Assembly: GCA_022376465.1 (NCBI GenBank)
Contig: JACDTU010000011.1
Coordinates: forward strand, 1,054,001 to 1,118,000
DNA from: Cubamyces lactineus
Taxonomy: Eukaryota; Basidiomycota; Agaricomycetes; Polyporales; Polyporaceae
Direction of reading: 5' to 3'
Length of the DNA: 64,000 nucleotides
Part shown: positions 1 to 10,298 of the stretch, in pieces
Layout of the letters: each line of letters starts with the position of its first letter
Position numbering within the stretch: position 1 is the first letter of the stretch
Translations under genes and position numbers: made by a program
Notes under the pieces: model-generated
Database searches by the model: none
Seen by the model: only the letters and a program-made list of their open reading frames with translations
Told to the model about the DNA's origin: nothing

Positions 1-972
1 ACAGGGGAGATTGAGTCGACGCGGGAGCGGGGGATTATATGCCACATGCTGCTACCGCCTGTCTTGGTCGACGCTTCCGAAGGAGAACGTCTCCGTTCCT
101 CGTCGGAGAAGGTGTCAGCGCGGAGAAGAGTCAGGAGAAGCAGGCCATCCTATCGCCCGCACCGGGTTCAGCCTGTCAAATTAACTGTCGCGTCTGCTGG
201 GCTTGGCGTCTCGTCGGGCGTTCACACACATTATCTGAACATTATGGACAGGTTTGTGTGGCATGCCCATCTTATTTTGGACCCATCCGTCATCCGCGGA
301 CAGTTTGACACCCGGTACATCCGCTTTGCGGCACAGGCTCCCTGTGCTGTGGCATGGTCGACCAGCCGTATGGTTTGCCTTCTGTACTGTCGTGCGTGTT
401 TCGGCTGTGAGTTATATGGGGATCATACAGAGAGATCAAGAGGATTTGCCTAGCATACATTGTATGTTGACAATGTCGGCGAGTTGACGCCAGGGGTACC
501 TCGAGCGTCAATAGCCATTTTGACAGTGTACACTGCTTCATTTAGAGGCACTGGGCGTCAGTGCACATGGGTCTGTTGATGCGCCGGGTACTGATGAGCG
601 TAATATGTTCCAGTTCGTTAGAGCAAGGGGTAGATCCATACCAGTGAACGTCCCGGGCGGCGAACACAAGAGCACCCCGCTGATAATGCAGGTGCTTGGT
701 ACGTGCGGCGAAACACCTCAGTTGATCCATTGCATCGCGGGTACATAACACCCCGGGTACATCGGGGCGGTACCGAGGCCCATGTCAGACCCTGTGTTCT
801 CGGAGCCTGGCGGCTTCACGCGACATAGATGGTTCCAATGAACGTAGGCTAGCTGCGCGCATCCGTGTTTCCCTCATACATTCTTCTTCCATATACTTGG
901 ATTAGGTGAATAGGCTCGTCTCCATTGTAGTCATTGCGTATGCACGCACCTGTCCTTCTACTTGTCCTTTGT
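1..972. other. Gene-free edge region
   Basis: I see no supported gene here. Open frames of up to about 135 codons exist on plus, but none resembles a known family, has family-like composition, or splices into anything. The region lies just downstream of the beta-mannosidase stop codon and may hold its 3' untranslated region on the minus strand. Confidence 0.5.
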
Positions 973-3900
973 TCACCATTCGTGCACAACCCTACCCTGT
1001 TCGCAACCCATATACGCCGCCCGCAACCTCACATACGTTCCTCCCGCCCGACGCAGTTCCACCGTCTGCGGATCACCAGGTAACACATCGAGTGCATTGT
1101 CCGTCCACCTAGCTGGCTCTCCTTTATCGCAGTCAGTCTCCACTGTGAGAAATAGGCCCTTCAGTGGCTTCTCGACCCGCACAGACACCTTCTCGCCCGC
1201 CACCTCGACATGGAGGGCGGGATCAGGGAAGTCAACGTGTCTGAAGGGCTGGGGCCAATCAGTATAACGTGCAAGGACTTCCCCAGTCTCGCGGGAGACG
1301 AGCCGTGCGCCGACGACTACGGAGTGCGAAGGTGTCACTGCATGCGGCTCCCCTTCTGGAAGGGGCGGGCATGGGCACGGGATGGAGAGCAGTTCGGTCG
1401 ACTTGTTCGGGAGCAGAATGGCGTCAAGCACTTCGGTGTGCGTCCATGCAGAGAGCAGGTCGAAGCACCGAAGTTCGAGGCGGACCGTGCGAGCGTCGAG
1501 GGTGCTGTTCGCTCCCCAGACCTCTAGGGTCGCGCTGACGGAACGGAATGCGCCGAACTCGTAGAACTGTTTGGCGGATCAATTCCCTGCACGTCATGAT
1601 ATAGCTCGATGCTTTGACGCACCTGCTTAGGACGATCGTTGTCTCTGTTCTGGATAACCTGCAGCGTCGAGCAAAGTTATATCACGGCCGTGTCACCCGA
1701 GGATAGAAGACGGAAGACACTCACGGTCCTAAGAATACCCACGCTGATTGGCTTTAGCTCTCGGGCGATTGTGTAATACGCAGGCTTCGGGCGACGCTGC
1801 GACGAACATATGGAATTGCATCATCTCGCTGGGTCTGTTAGTCATGTTGGATGCTCACGAAGAAGTCTACGATGGACCACGAAACGACAGGCCAACAATC
1901 GTTGAGCTGCCATATGAGCGCTCCGGCGGTCTGATTCGTTCAGCAATTGCAAAACGTCGCAGGGACAAAGAGGTGACATACGTATTCTTTGCCCCTACCC
2001 CTCCACTCGCGCCTCCACGCCCGGTAAGCCAGACTCACGGCCTCTGACTGCATTATCTGCGTGTTATAGATATGGCTGTGAAGGATCAGGCGGGTGAATG
2101 CAGTGTCTTCACGCATTCTGAATGAAGAGCGACCTACGTCTCGAGGTCGCTTGTCAACCTTAGGTTCTCATTCATAGCGATTGCAAAACGCCGTTCATGA
2201 CTGCCCGCGCGATTGTGTTGCGCCATGAGCTTCGATTGCGCCCATCGTTCCTTGACGTCCCCATCGAGCCAGTTGTCTACCGTCTTCACGTCCGGGAACG
2301 ATGGCATCCCGAACTCACTAAATCACCCAAGCGCAACGCACGTCAGTCCACTCAGCTAGCCAACGATCTGCGCCTGTGTGCGCCAGAAGACAACAAGCGC
2401 CGCGCGTCGAGCCAGAGCAGCGTACCTGACAAACCGCCCGTTCCGAAACGCGTACTCCTGCCAGGGCCGTTCCTTGCCCGCCCAGATGTCCCACTGGTGG
2501 ATGTCGCCCACGGTCGGGTCGGACGTGTCCCAGCCCTGTCCGCCGTATGGAGATCCGGGGTGGTACGGCACTGGGGGATCACAGAGCTGAGACACGACCG
2601 ATGGGAGCACGTCCTCGTATATCAGGCGCGCGGGCAGATCGGACACGTCTGGTTAAGGGGAGTGGACGTGGGCGTGTCAGGCGGCGTGCACGTCGGGATA
2701 GGGAGGGCAGTAACTCGGACGTACCACCCCATTGAAGCACTTGTTGGTAGTCTGACAGTAACGTGAGTATGGCGTTCGGGTGATCGGCGAGATGGGTGCT
2801 ATGGATGGCTTGCCTTCGTTGTTGCCGCAGAACAACGCGATGGAGGGATGACGTCTTAGGCGGCGTACGTTGTCTTCTGCCTCCAACCGCACATTCTCGA
2901 CAAACTGTTCGTGCGCCGGGTAGACCCCGCAGGCGAACTGGAAGTCCTGCCAGACCAGTATGCCGAGCTCTAACACGATATTTCGGTAAGTTGCCGGATC
3001 ACATCTTGCGTCGAGGACCTACCGTCGCAGATGTCGTAGAAACAGTCGGGCTCGTAGACGCCGCCGCCCCACAGACGAACCATGTTCTGATTGCCGTCGC
3101 GCATGAGGGTAAGCCAGGCTCGATAATCCTCCGGTCGCAGCTCAGTCAAGAAATTGTGGGCGGGAATCCAGTTAGAGCCTGATGGGTTGATCGGCGTAAG
3201 AGAAGGGATGCGAAGTGGATGCGGCCAGCACAAACCTCCCATAAACATGCGCACGCCGTTCACTGCGAACAGAAACGTCGTGCCTTTACCGTGGCGATCC
3301 GCCTTTTGCAGAGGCTCTTGTATGAGTTCCACACGACGGAATCCAATGCGCTGAGTATGCACATCCAAGGCCACACCGTTCTGATACAAATGTGAGCCTT
3401 GTGAGGAGATCGAATAGGAAGCGGCTCACCTTGTCCAAGATTGACACCTCCACGTCGTACAGTTCCTGTGTGCCATATCCAACGGGCCACCATAGCTTTA
3501 CTATGTCTCCCAGCGACCAATTGACGATCCCTTGGAATTCCTGTGCAGAGGTACGATTGACATCCCCAGCTAGAGCCACTTGTTCCATGCGCAGCAGACC
3601 ACCTGTGCGGTCTCTCAGCATGATTGCCACCGTGTGGAACAGAGATAAGTCTCCAGACAGCGTGGCGTCCACGACCAACGAGGGAGCGAGTTCAGGCGCT
3701 GGAGAAACCCGCGCCCGCGCGTGGACGGAGTCGATGCGTACGTTGTACGAGATCAGCTTGATGGGTCGGTACGGACCACACGTCATGAGTTCGGGGCCCT
3801 ACGATACTATGCCTGAGAATGGACGTTCGTCGTCCGCGTGCGGGCAGATACTCACCCAGTACCATCTGTGCGTGACGACGTGAGCACAATGAGAAGATTA

Positions 3901-4679
3901 TTATGCTCGCAAGGGGTCCCACCTCCAACAGTATTGAGCCTTCCGGACGTATACTCTGCTAGAATCTCCTAGGTTGGTGGAGCCAGCACGTACGCGCCCG
4001 AAATGCTTCTCTAAGGCTTTCGCCACGAGCTTCGCAGATCGGAAGTGTAGGAGCAGCTCATTACCACTGTTCTTGAGAGTCTGCGAAGGAACAGACACCT
4101 GCGACGCCACGAAGCTCAGAGCTAGTCTTGTCTTACAGAGCGGGATGTGTGCATACCGTGTAGGTGCGGAACATGTTATCGGCAACTAGTATTTGAGCAC
4201 CGTTCTAGGTCATGCAAGGTGTTTAGTTGTGAATACCTTGGGAAGGCACCTTGGGTGCAGACGTATGTAGACTCACCAAGTAGACGTCGCATGTCGTGTC
4301 CAATCCTTCGAATACCAAAGTATGAGATTTCTTGTCTCGATCCTCAGACCGCACGCCGAAACGAGTCAAGTAGAGCCATTCGCGCTCGCCCACCCCTAGC
4401 GCATGCATACCATGCTGTTCTAGCTGACCGTCAGAACAGCTGCAAGCGTCGGCACTCACATTGAACCGCGTGTTCGTTGAATCCGACGAAAGGGTCTGGA
4501 ATACGCTTCGCCTTGACGAGCTCAACGTGTATCTCTGATGGAAAGGAGGTCGCGGGAGACCAGTCTTTCGAGGAAAGCGCACCAGTCTTGAGCTGTATCT
4601 CATCGTTGACCAGCGCAATGGAAGTGTCGCGCTCCTTCCAATGCCAACCTCGATCCAGAGAGATAGTGTGCGCTTGCAT
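973..4679 (-). CDS. Beta-mannosidase, glycoside hydrolase family 2
   Basis: Hydrolyses terminal beta-D-mannose from manno-oligosaccharides and N-glycan cores. The N-terminal exon reads [18 protein letters not shown] and continues to the GFNEHAV motif of the sugar-binding domain. The middle carries [20 protein letters not shown] and [18 protein letters not shown], then [12 protein letters not shown] and FCGNNE, whose Glu is the expected acid/base (about 2815). Later come [20 protein letters not shown] and [11 protein letters not shown], whose Glu is the expected nucleophile (about 2315), then [16 protein letters not shown] (about 1910). The C-terminal exons carry FYEFGAF and [10 protein letters not shown] and end in a plain stop at 973. 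At least eight introns interrupt it; one at 2752-2813 has a GC donor. I see no frameshift once introns are removed, so it is likely intact, at roughly the usual 850 residues. No clear signal peptide is visible, so it may be intracellular. It is divergent from the next gene across 1.2 kb. Confidence 0.94.
2752..2813 (-). other. GC-AG intron in beta-mannosidase
   Basis: On minus the exon ends ...GGC AAC AAC GAA G, followed by gcaagc and ending ...ctgtcag, then AC TAC CAA CAA. Splicing restores CGNNE-DYQ, the order known in GH2 beta-mannosidases. No GT donor nearby keeps the frame and the motif. The intron is 62 nt. Confidence 0.8.
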
Positions 4680-5844
4680 GGTGTACCCTCACTTGACAGC
4701 CAGAAGGCGCAAGGTCGAGCGAACAAAATCACCAAAAGTGAACGCTTCACCTTCGCTGAAATTTAGCCCTGGAAATATGGACACGAGACCGCTCTAGGCG
4801 GTCAACCGGACCGTTCGACATTCGCGGCAACTCTGTGCAACGCACAGCTGTATTGACACTGGGAAGGCCGCGCACTTGACAGCACGTCTGTGTACCTACG
4901 AATTGGAAGATAGAGAGAGACATACTGCGACTCAGACGAGCATGTCCTCCCCTGCTCTCGACCCGCCCTTCACCCAGTAGAGTCACCAGACGCGTCGCAT
5001 GCCACGCCGCCCCCTTTGGAGGAGCGACGCAGAATGTAAGGGGAGGGATGCTCTGCCCAGGGAATGAGGCACCGCAGAGGTTGACAGCGTTCAGCGAGCC
5101 AATAGACCTGGGCATGAAAAAAGTTGTTGATAAAACGCAACTGGACGCGTCGCTGGCCTATAAACCCTGCATCACGTGACAATCAATTGGTCTAGCGCTC
5201 GTGATGAGCGCCTCGTGAGCCTTTCGAGCAGAATCAGACTCCAACCTGTTCGCCGCTTGTCGTCTTGTACGGCTTTCTGGTTGTCTGTTCACGACGGTGA
5301 CTATGGCGGCCATACTTCCCACTGGCGTGCCCTCTGTAGGATGTTGGCTCAGTTGACTTGGTGGTCTTCTATAACTCGTGGCTCGACGACTTCGGTTCCC
5401 TGCTCGCCCGCCAAAGAACTGACCAACCGTACCCTCCTGGTCTCGAGACTGCTGCGGTACTCTGGCCACTGGCTCCTTGCCACCAACTACCACCACCTAC
5501 CCTGCGATACCTGTCTACTATCCACCATCTCGCATCGCGACATAACGCTGCCTGCGGTTGCCACGCCGCTTTCCTAGCTTTCAGCTTAGACCTCGCGCTA
5601 ACCCCTCGTGGTTGCCGTCTTTGTCTTCTATCTGCACACGCCTCCAGCACCGGATCCTGGCTCAGCAACAGCCTTTGTCTTCACGCCTACATAGCCACCC
5701 TCGCCTCTATCTCGCGGTCAATTCAGTCTTTTAGCTGCCTCCACTCCATCGTCTCCTTTCCGCCTTAAGCCCCCGCTTCACAACGCACGTTCGCACATCT
5801 CCCTTGACCACAGCAAAGGGACTTCGAACAGACCAGTAACCACG
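4680..5844. promoter_or_regulatory. Divergent intergenic region with pyrimidine-rich leader
   Basis: This separates the beta-mannosidase start (minus) from the unknown gene (plus). A TATAAA at 5159-5164 and a palindromic CACGTG (E-box type) at 5173-5178 lie together. From about 5200 to 5840 the plus strand is rich in C and T with many CTC and CCT runs, as is usual for fungal promoters and 5' leaders. Open frames of up to 136 codons here have low-complexity Ser/Leu/Pro composition and are taken as leader, not protein. Confidence 0.5.
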
Positions 5845-6536
5845 ATGTACAAGAACATCGACTACGCGATCGCCTCCGTGATGGAGCGCGGCCACGAACT
5901 GACCGTGCCCAACGTCCTCGCCGCGTACATGCATTGCCTTGTGGGGAACGTAGGTCCGGACGACGTCGCCGACCCGAACGCAGTAGCGAGGGTGGCCATC
6001 GCGTCCTTTGAACGTGCGATGGACAAGTACCCTGCCCCCGCCTCTCTTCGCGCCGCCCAAATGCAGAAGACAAAGGCGAAAATCGACACTCGGCTCCGGC
6101 TCTTCGCGGATATCACCCAAGCCGAGGACACCGCCGTACGACACTCCCCGGGCGGTGCTGAATGGGCGGAGCGGCCGTTCTGCCAGGAAGTGGCGCAGCT
6201 CCGGGACGAGTACCAGAAGGCGGTGTGGCGCATTCCTGAGGGCTACAACGGGTGCACTTGTCCGTCCTGCGGGTGCCTGGTCAGAGTGCCTGCGGACCAG
6301 GTGCGGAAGCTGGGCTCGGACGGCGAGGAGGACGGATGTGGGCAGGAAGTCGCTGCGCCGATACGGAAACGTCGTGTGGGTGAGTGGTATCGGTGCTTGT
6401 GCATGGCTTTAGCGTAGAAGGCTGACTTGCTGTGCGGCGGATAGTGAAGAAGAAGGTGGTCAAGAGGAAGAACCGGGCGGTGCAAGACGTGCCTATCGAT
6501 CCGTACGCACCGTCGACAAGCAGGGTCGTGGTTTAA
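5845..6536 (+). CDS. Unrecognised 208-residue protein with Cys cluster and basic tail
   Basis: Two exons, 5845-6379 and 6445-6536, join in frame through a gtgagt...tag intron and give 208 residues. The start MYKNIDYAIASVMERG is chosen because it follows a long CT-rich leader and the frame has clear coding composition. The first 130 residues look helical and soluble. A cluster reading CTCPSCGC (about residues 139-146) could bind a metal ion, but only four cysteines are close together and no known zinc-finger spacing is met. The tail is strongly basic (VKKKVVKRKNR) and could be a nuclear localisation signal. I do not recognise the family and assign no function. It may be restricted to a lineage of Agaricomycetes. 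Confidence 0.7.
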
Positions 6537-6863
6537 CGCGGTTTCCAGGTATCCCATGATTCGTTCTGTATCAGTAACCAATGTACAGTAAGACAAGGCT
6601 TTCTCTCTGTTGTCCTGTACGCGTAGACCAGCATTCCCAGCGATACCCAATTCACGTCTTCATCTTCGTTTCGCAAGACTCTCGCGCAGTCCGCCTTTTC
6701 CGGAGTGGTCGATCATCGGGCGTCTAGCTATAAATGACGTACCTCGTGCAGTGGTGCTCCAAGACGCACGGCAGCCTGAGCTCTCTTGCGCTTCATATAG
6801 CCCTCCTCCCCCCACCATGTGCGTCAACTTTCCTCCCCTCCGACCCGTCCTCCCTCAGCGTCG
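6537..6863 (+). promoter_or_regulatory. Promoter of histidine acid phosphatase gene
   Basis: A TATAAAT at 6729-6735 lies 130 bases upstream of the chosen start at 6864. A CT-rich tract (ccctcctcccccc) lies near 6801-6813. An out-of-frame ATG at 6817 in a strong context (CCACCATG) opens a 43-codon frame that overlaps the main start. Confidence 0.55.
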
Positions 6864-8754
6864 ATGCCGTCGAGCAAGAACGCCCCGCCGACCCTCCCAA
6901 CAGTCGCAGCGCACGCCGGTGTGTCCGCCGACGCCTCTTACCCGTTAGAGGGCTCTCGTCCGCGCCGGACGTGGATCACCAATGGGTGTATACGCACCAC
7001 CGTTACTCTGGTCATATTTGCGGCATACTTTGCTTGGACGTGGCCGTGGTACTTCAAGCATGGGATTCCGCTAGACACCGACCTTCCACAAGCGAGCTGG
7101 AGTATCGGCGTACCTCCAGATAGTCAGACTGCCCATGAGCCAGGGATTGAGCTCGGGACGGAGGGTGTCTTGCGTGCGCCACCATTGGGAGTGCCGAAGA
7201 GCTTGCAGACGAAGTGGAGCCAGTACTCGCCTTGGCATGCTCTGGACAAGTACCGTCCGCCCCCAGCCGCGTGCAACATCACTCAAGTGAGTGCGAGGAG
7301 TCTTATCGTCCAAGGTGTCCACGCTGACATCATGCATCGCAGGTCAATATCGTATGTGCATCCATACCTGGCTAGACATCCAACTCGATGTTCACCTTCG
7401 TATAGCTTCAGCGACACGGAGCGCGATACCCAAACCTCCTTGATGGCCAGAATTACTCTGTCGCTGTGGACCACCTCGCCTCGGCAGATAAGTTCAGGGA
7501 CAAGCGCCTCAAGTTCTTGAAGGAGTACGAGTATGATCTTGGCGCGGACGACCTCGTTCCGTTTGGTGCCTCCCAGTAAGTCGTTGACCCCGTTTTGTGG
7601 ACATATATGGAGCCTCATCGGTGGTATAGGACGTTCGAGGCGGGACAGATTGCTTTCAAGCGCTACGCCAGTCTCGTGAACACAACACAAATCCCCTTTG
7701 TAAGGGCTGCGGGCGCCCCGAGAGTCATATCCACAGCGACGAACTGGACAGTAGGTGAGTATCCCGAAAATGAAGTTATGTGAGCGATAGATGGCCTAAC
7801 ACTCGAGCAGGATTTGCCGCTGCAAGTCACCAACGATATCAGCCATACCTGAACGTCATCATATCCGAAGAGGTAGGTAGCAGCTCCTCGTTAGTACTCG
7901 CCTGTACTGACGCAGCCTAGTACAACAACACCCTCAACAACGATTGTCCGAATGCTGGGGACGGTTCTCGCGAGACCAATATCTGGCTGTCGATCTTTGC
8001 GCCTCCACTTGCGGAACGACTCCTCAAGGGCGCGCCTGGTGCACATCTGAGCAACACGGATGTGTACAACCTGATGGCGATGTGTCCCTTCGACAGCGTC
8101 GCAAAGGAATCGCTGAGTCCGTTCTGTACGATGTTCACCGAGGAAGACTTCCGCGCGTTCGAGTATTACGGGGATCTCGAAAAGTACTACAAGACTGGGT
8201 ACGTCATCTCGAAAGCCGATCGATAGCTATGTTTACACAACTGACATCATATGGTCAGCTACGGCGAGAAGCTCGGGCCGATCCAGGGTGTCGGTTACGT
8301 GAACGAGCTCCTTGCGCGACTGCAGGGGAAGCCAGTAAAGGACCACACGACGCACAACCACACGCTCGAGTTCCCGCTCGACCGGACGGTCTACGCGGAC
8401 TTCACGCACGAGAACCTCATGGTCGCCGTCTACGCCGCGATGGGCCTCTTCAACGTGACCGAGCCGCTCGACCCGCGCCGCCTGCCCCCGGCGAGCCATG
8501 AGGACCCGAGCGGGCAGAGCTGGATCGCGTCGCGCATGGTCCCGTTCTCGTCGCGCATGGTGACGGAGCGCATGGCGTGCGTGAGCGACGAGGGCGAGGA
8601 GGGCACGTACGTGCGCGTGCTGGTGAACGACGAGGTGCAGCCGTTGGAGTTTTGTGGAGGCCAGGATGGGCTGTGCGAGTTGGAGAGGTTCGTGCTGAGC
8701 CAGGAGTATGCGCGGGAGAGCGGGCGTGGAGATTTTGATCTGTGCTATGGATGA
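6864..8754 (+). CDS. Membrane-anchored histidine acid phosphatase (phytase-like)
   Basis: Removes phosphate from phosphomonoesters, possibly phytate, through a phosphohistidine. Seven exons (6864-7286, 7343-7351, 7406-7575, 7630-7754, 7811-7872, 7921-8198, 8259-8754) join in frame to 520 residues. Residues about 35-55 form one hydrophobic segment (TTVTLVIFAAYFAW) after a basic stretch, so a type II anchor rather than a cleaved signal is likely. The active-site motif is LQRHGARYP. Further family blocks are DDLVPFGASQ, STATNWTVGF and a Cys-containing C-terminal domain matching basidiomycete phytases. The second catalytic motif, usually HD, reads DFTHEN here (CAC GAG at 8407-8412), so Asp is replaced by Glu. 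The second exon is only 9 nt. Several Asn-X-Ser/Thr sites fit an extracytoplasmic domain. Family is firm; substrate is not known. Confidence 0.93.
7343..7351 (+). other. 9-nt microexon (Val-Asn-Ile)
   Basis: The nine bases GTCAATATC sit between an intron ending tgcatcgcag and one starting gtatgtgcat. They supply VNI in ...CNITQ-VNI-LQRHGARYP, matching the VNI-before-QRHG order I recall for basidiomycete phytases. The flanking introns are 56 and 54 nt. Confidence 0.85.
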
Positions 8755-10298
8755 GTGCGACGTTGAGCGATGCACTCATGTGTTGGTGAGGGAAGACCGA
8801 GGTAGAAGGGTGGAGGGATTTTCAGAGGTACGAATTGACACAAATGTAATGATGATGCTTCGCGACGAGATTACATGTTCCTACATTGCTACACAACTTA
8901 CCTCTGTTGCTGAACTCAGCGGATACGCATCGCTGTTTCTTTGTGAACGCTATGGAGGATGGCAGACGACGAGGGCCATTGCGGGACCTATACTACAGTG
9001 ATGTGATAGCAATGAGTAGTAGTATTGAACGTTCCGCCAACGTCCTCAACGGTGCTATGGACACTGAGCGCAGTCACCAACACGACCAATATCTAGCCAA
9101 TGATTCCAGGGTCTAGGATATATCGAAGTGGGAGAATCATAGTGCTCGGCGAGAAAACGTAGGCGACACCACTGTGAGCCCTTCGAGACGACGACGAGTA
9201 TTTCACGGCGTGCGCGATGGCTTGTTCATGCGAGATGAGGGAACAATACTCAACCTCAGAGGGTAGGCGGAAAACCATAGAATCAAGCTTCATCGCATCA
9301 GTAGCACGATAATATCCGAGTCGCAATGGCGTGCTTGCACTGACTCTCGGCTCCCACGTTGTTGCTGCTCGAGAACGGACGCTAGCCGTCTGCGCGTGTT
9401 CTCCGTCGTAGCCCGTGGAATACTAGGGTTGTCGCGCGCGAGATCGTGGGACTGGAGGAAGCCGGACCAGTAGGCGTCGTATCCAAGGCCCGCGACAGTA
9501 GGCCGCGGGCCTAGGCAATCCTACTACGTTTGCACCTCGTCTACATAGTTGCGACAATTAGCCATGTACGATATGAGGTACAGGGCATGGACTTGGCCCG
9601 TAGAGGACGCTCCGAGTAGCATGCACTGGATGTCAAGCTTGCAAATTCAAGAGTGGCCCGGTAGATAGGGCGTCAGGCTGATTACGTAGAGTAGGAGCGT
9701 ATGAGTTGGCTACGCTCTCTCCATCTGTATAGTCGTACTTTCGTTCGCGCGTTGTCGTTACCGCCGGTACAAGTGCAATTGCAAGTGCGAGCAATCCCCG
9801 AAGTGGCCGTGGCATTCGCGAGGCCCGCGCTTACAGTACATGTGCGTGTTCGCCACCCGAATGCGTCCGCTGAACCTCGAATCTGTCATCGCTCCGTGTG
9901 CACCAACAACTTTTGTATCGATTTCGTATCAGTAAAGCAAGGCATACCTGTCGTTGCCATGATCAAGCCTTCAAGATGTCGTTCAAGCTTCGTTGTCGAA
10001 GACTTCATCCCGTCAAGTTGCGCAAAAGAGAGAACACAAACAGGCTGAGGACGCGCCGTCGTATATCCGTCCGCAGATTCGTCCGTCATTCTCAACATTA
10101 AAATTAGGAGACGATGCATAGCGATGGGAATAAGAAAGCAGCGAGAGCAACGAAGTGATGCAAAGCGGTGGAGTTGCAAGAGCTCGTACAAGACAGAGGC
10201 ATCAGTCGATAAGAGAAGCAGTAGCGGATGAGCGGCCGAACTATGAGCTACAGATGAACCTATAAATCAGTGGAACGGCAGGCATTCGGAATGCACAC
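8755..10298. other. Intergenic region with one FunK1 relic
   Basis: Between the phosphatase (plus) and the first FunK1 kinase (minus), which converge. Apart from the relic at about 9425-9485 I see no gene. Open frames near 9701-10191 have no family resemblance. Confidence 0.5.
9425..9485 (-). pseudogene. Relic of a FunK1 kinase C-terminal region
   Basis: On minus, this stretch reads DAYWSGFLQSHDLARDN. The intact kinase downstream on the map (near 10570-10620) reads DAFWKDFLQSHNLERDN. The DNA is also clearly alike: gagatcgtgggactggaggaag here against gagattgtgggactggaggaag there (plus strand). Similarity fades on both sides and no long open frame surrounds it, so it is best read as the remains of a third FunK1 copy. 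Confidence 0.75.

Noticed and set aside
46..453. 135-codon open frame on plus at the window edge
   Set aside because: No family similarity, biased by arginine and serine, overlapped by equal-sized frames in other phases.
1748..2766. Plus-strand open frames of 99 and 189 codons
   Set aside because: They are antisense shadows of beta-mannosidase exons; the minus strand carries WQLNDCWP and [10 protein letters not shown] here.
5358..5768. 136-codon plus frame before the unknown gene
   Set aside because: Low-complexity translation of a pyrimidine-rich leader with no conserved pattern.
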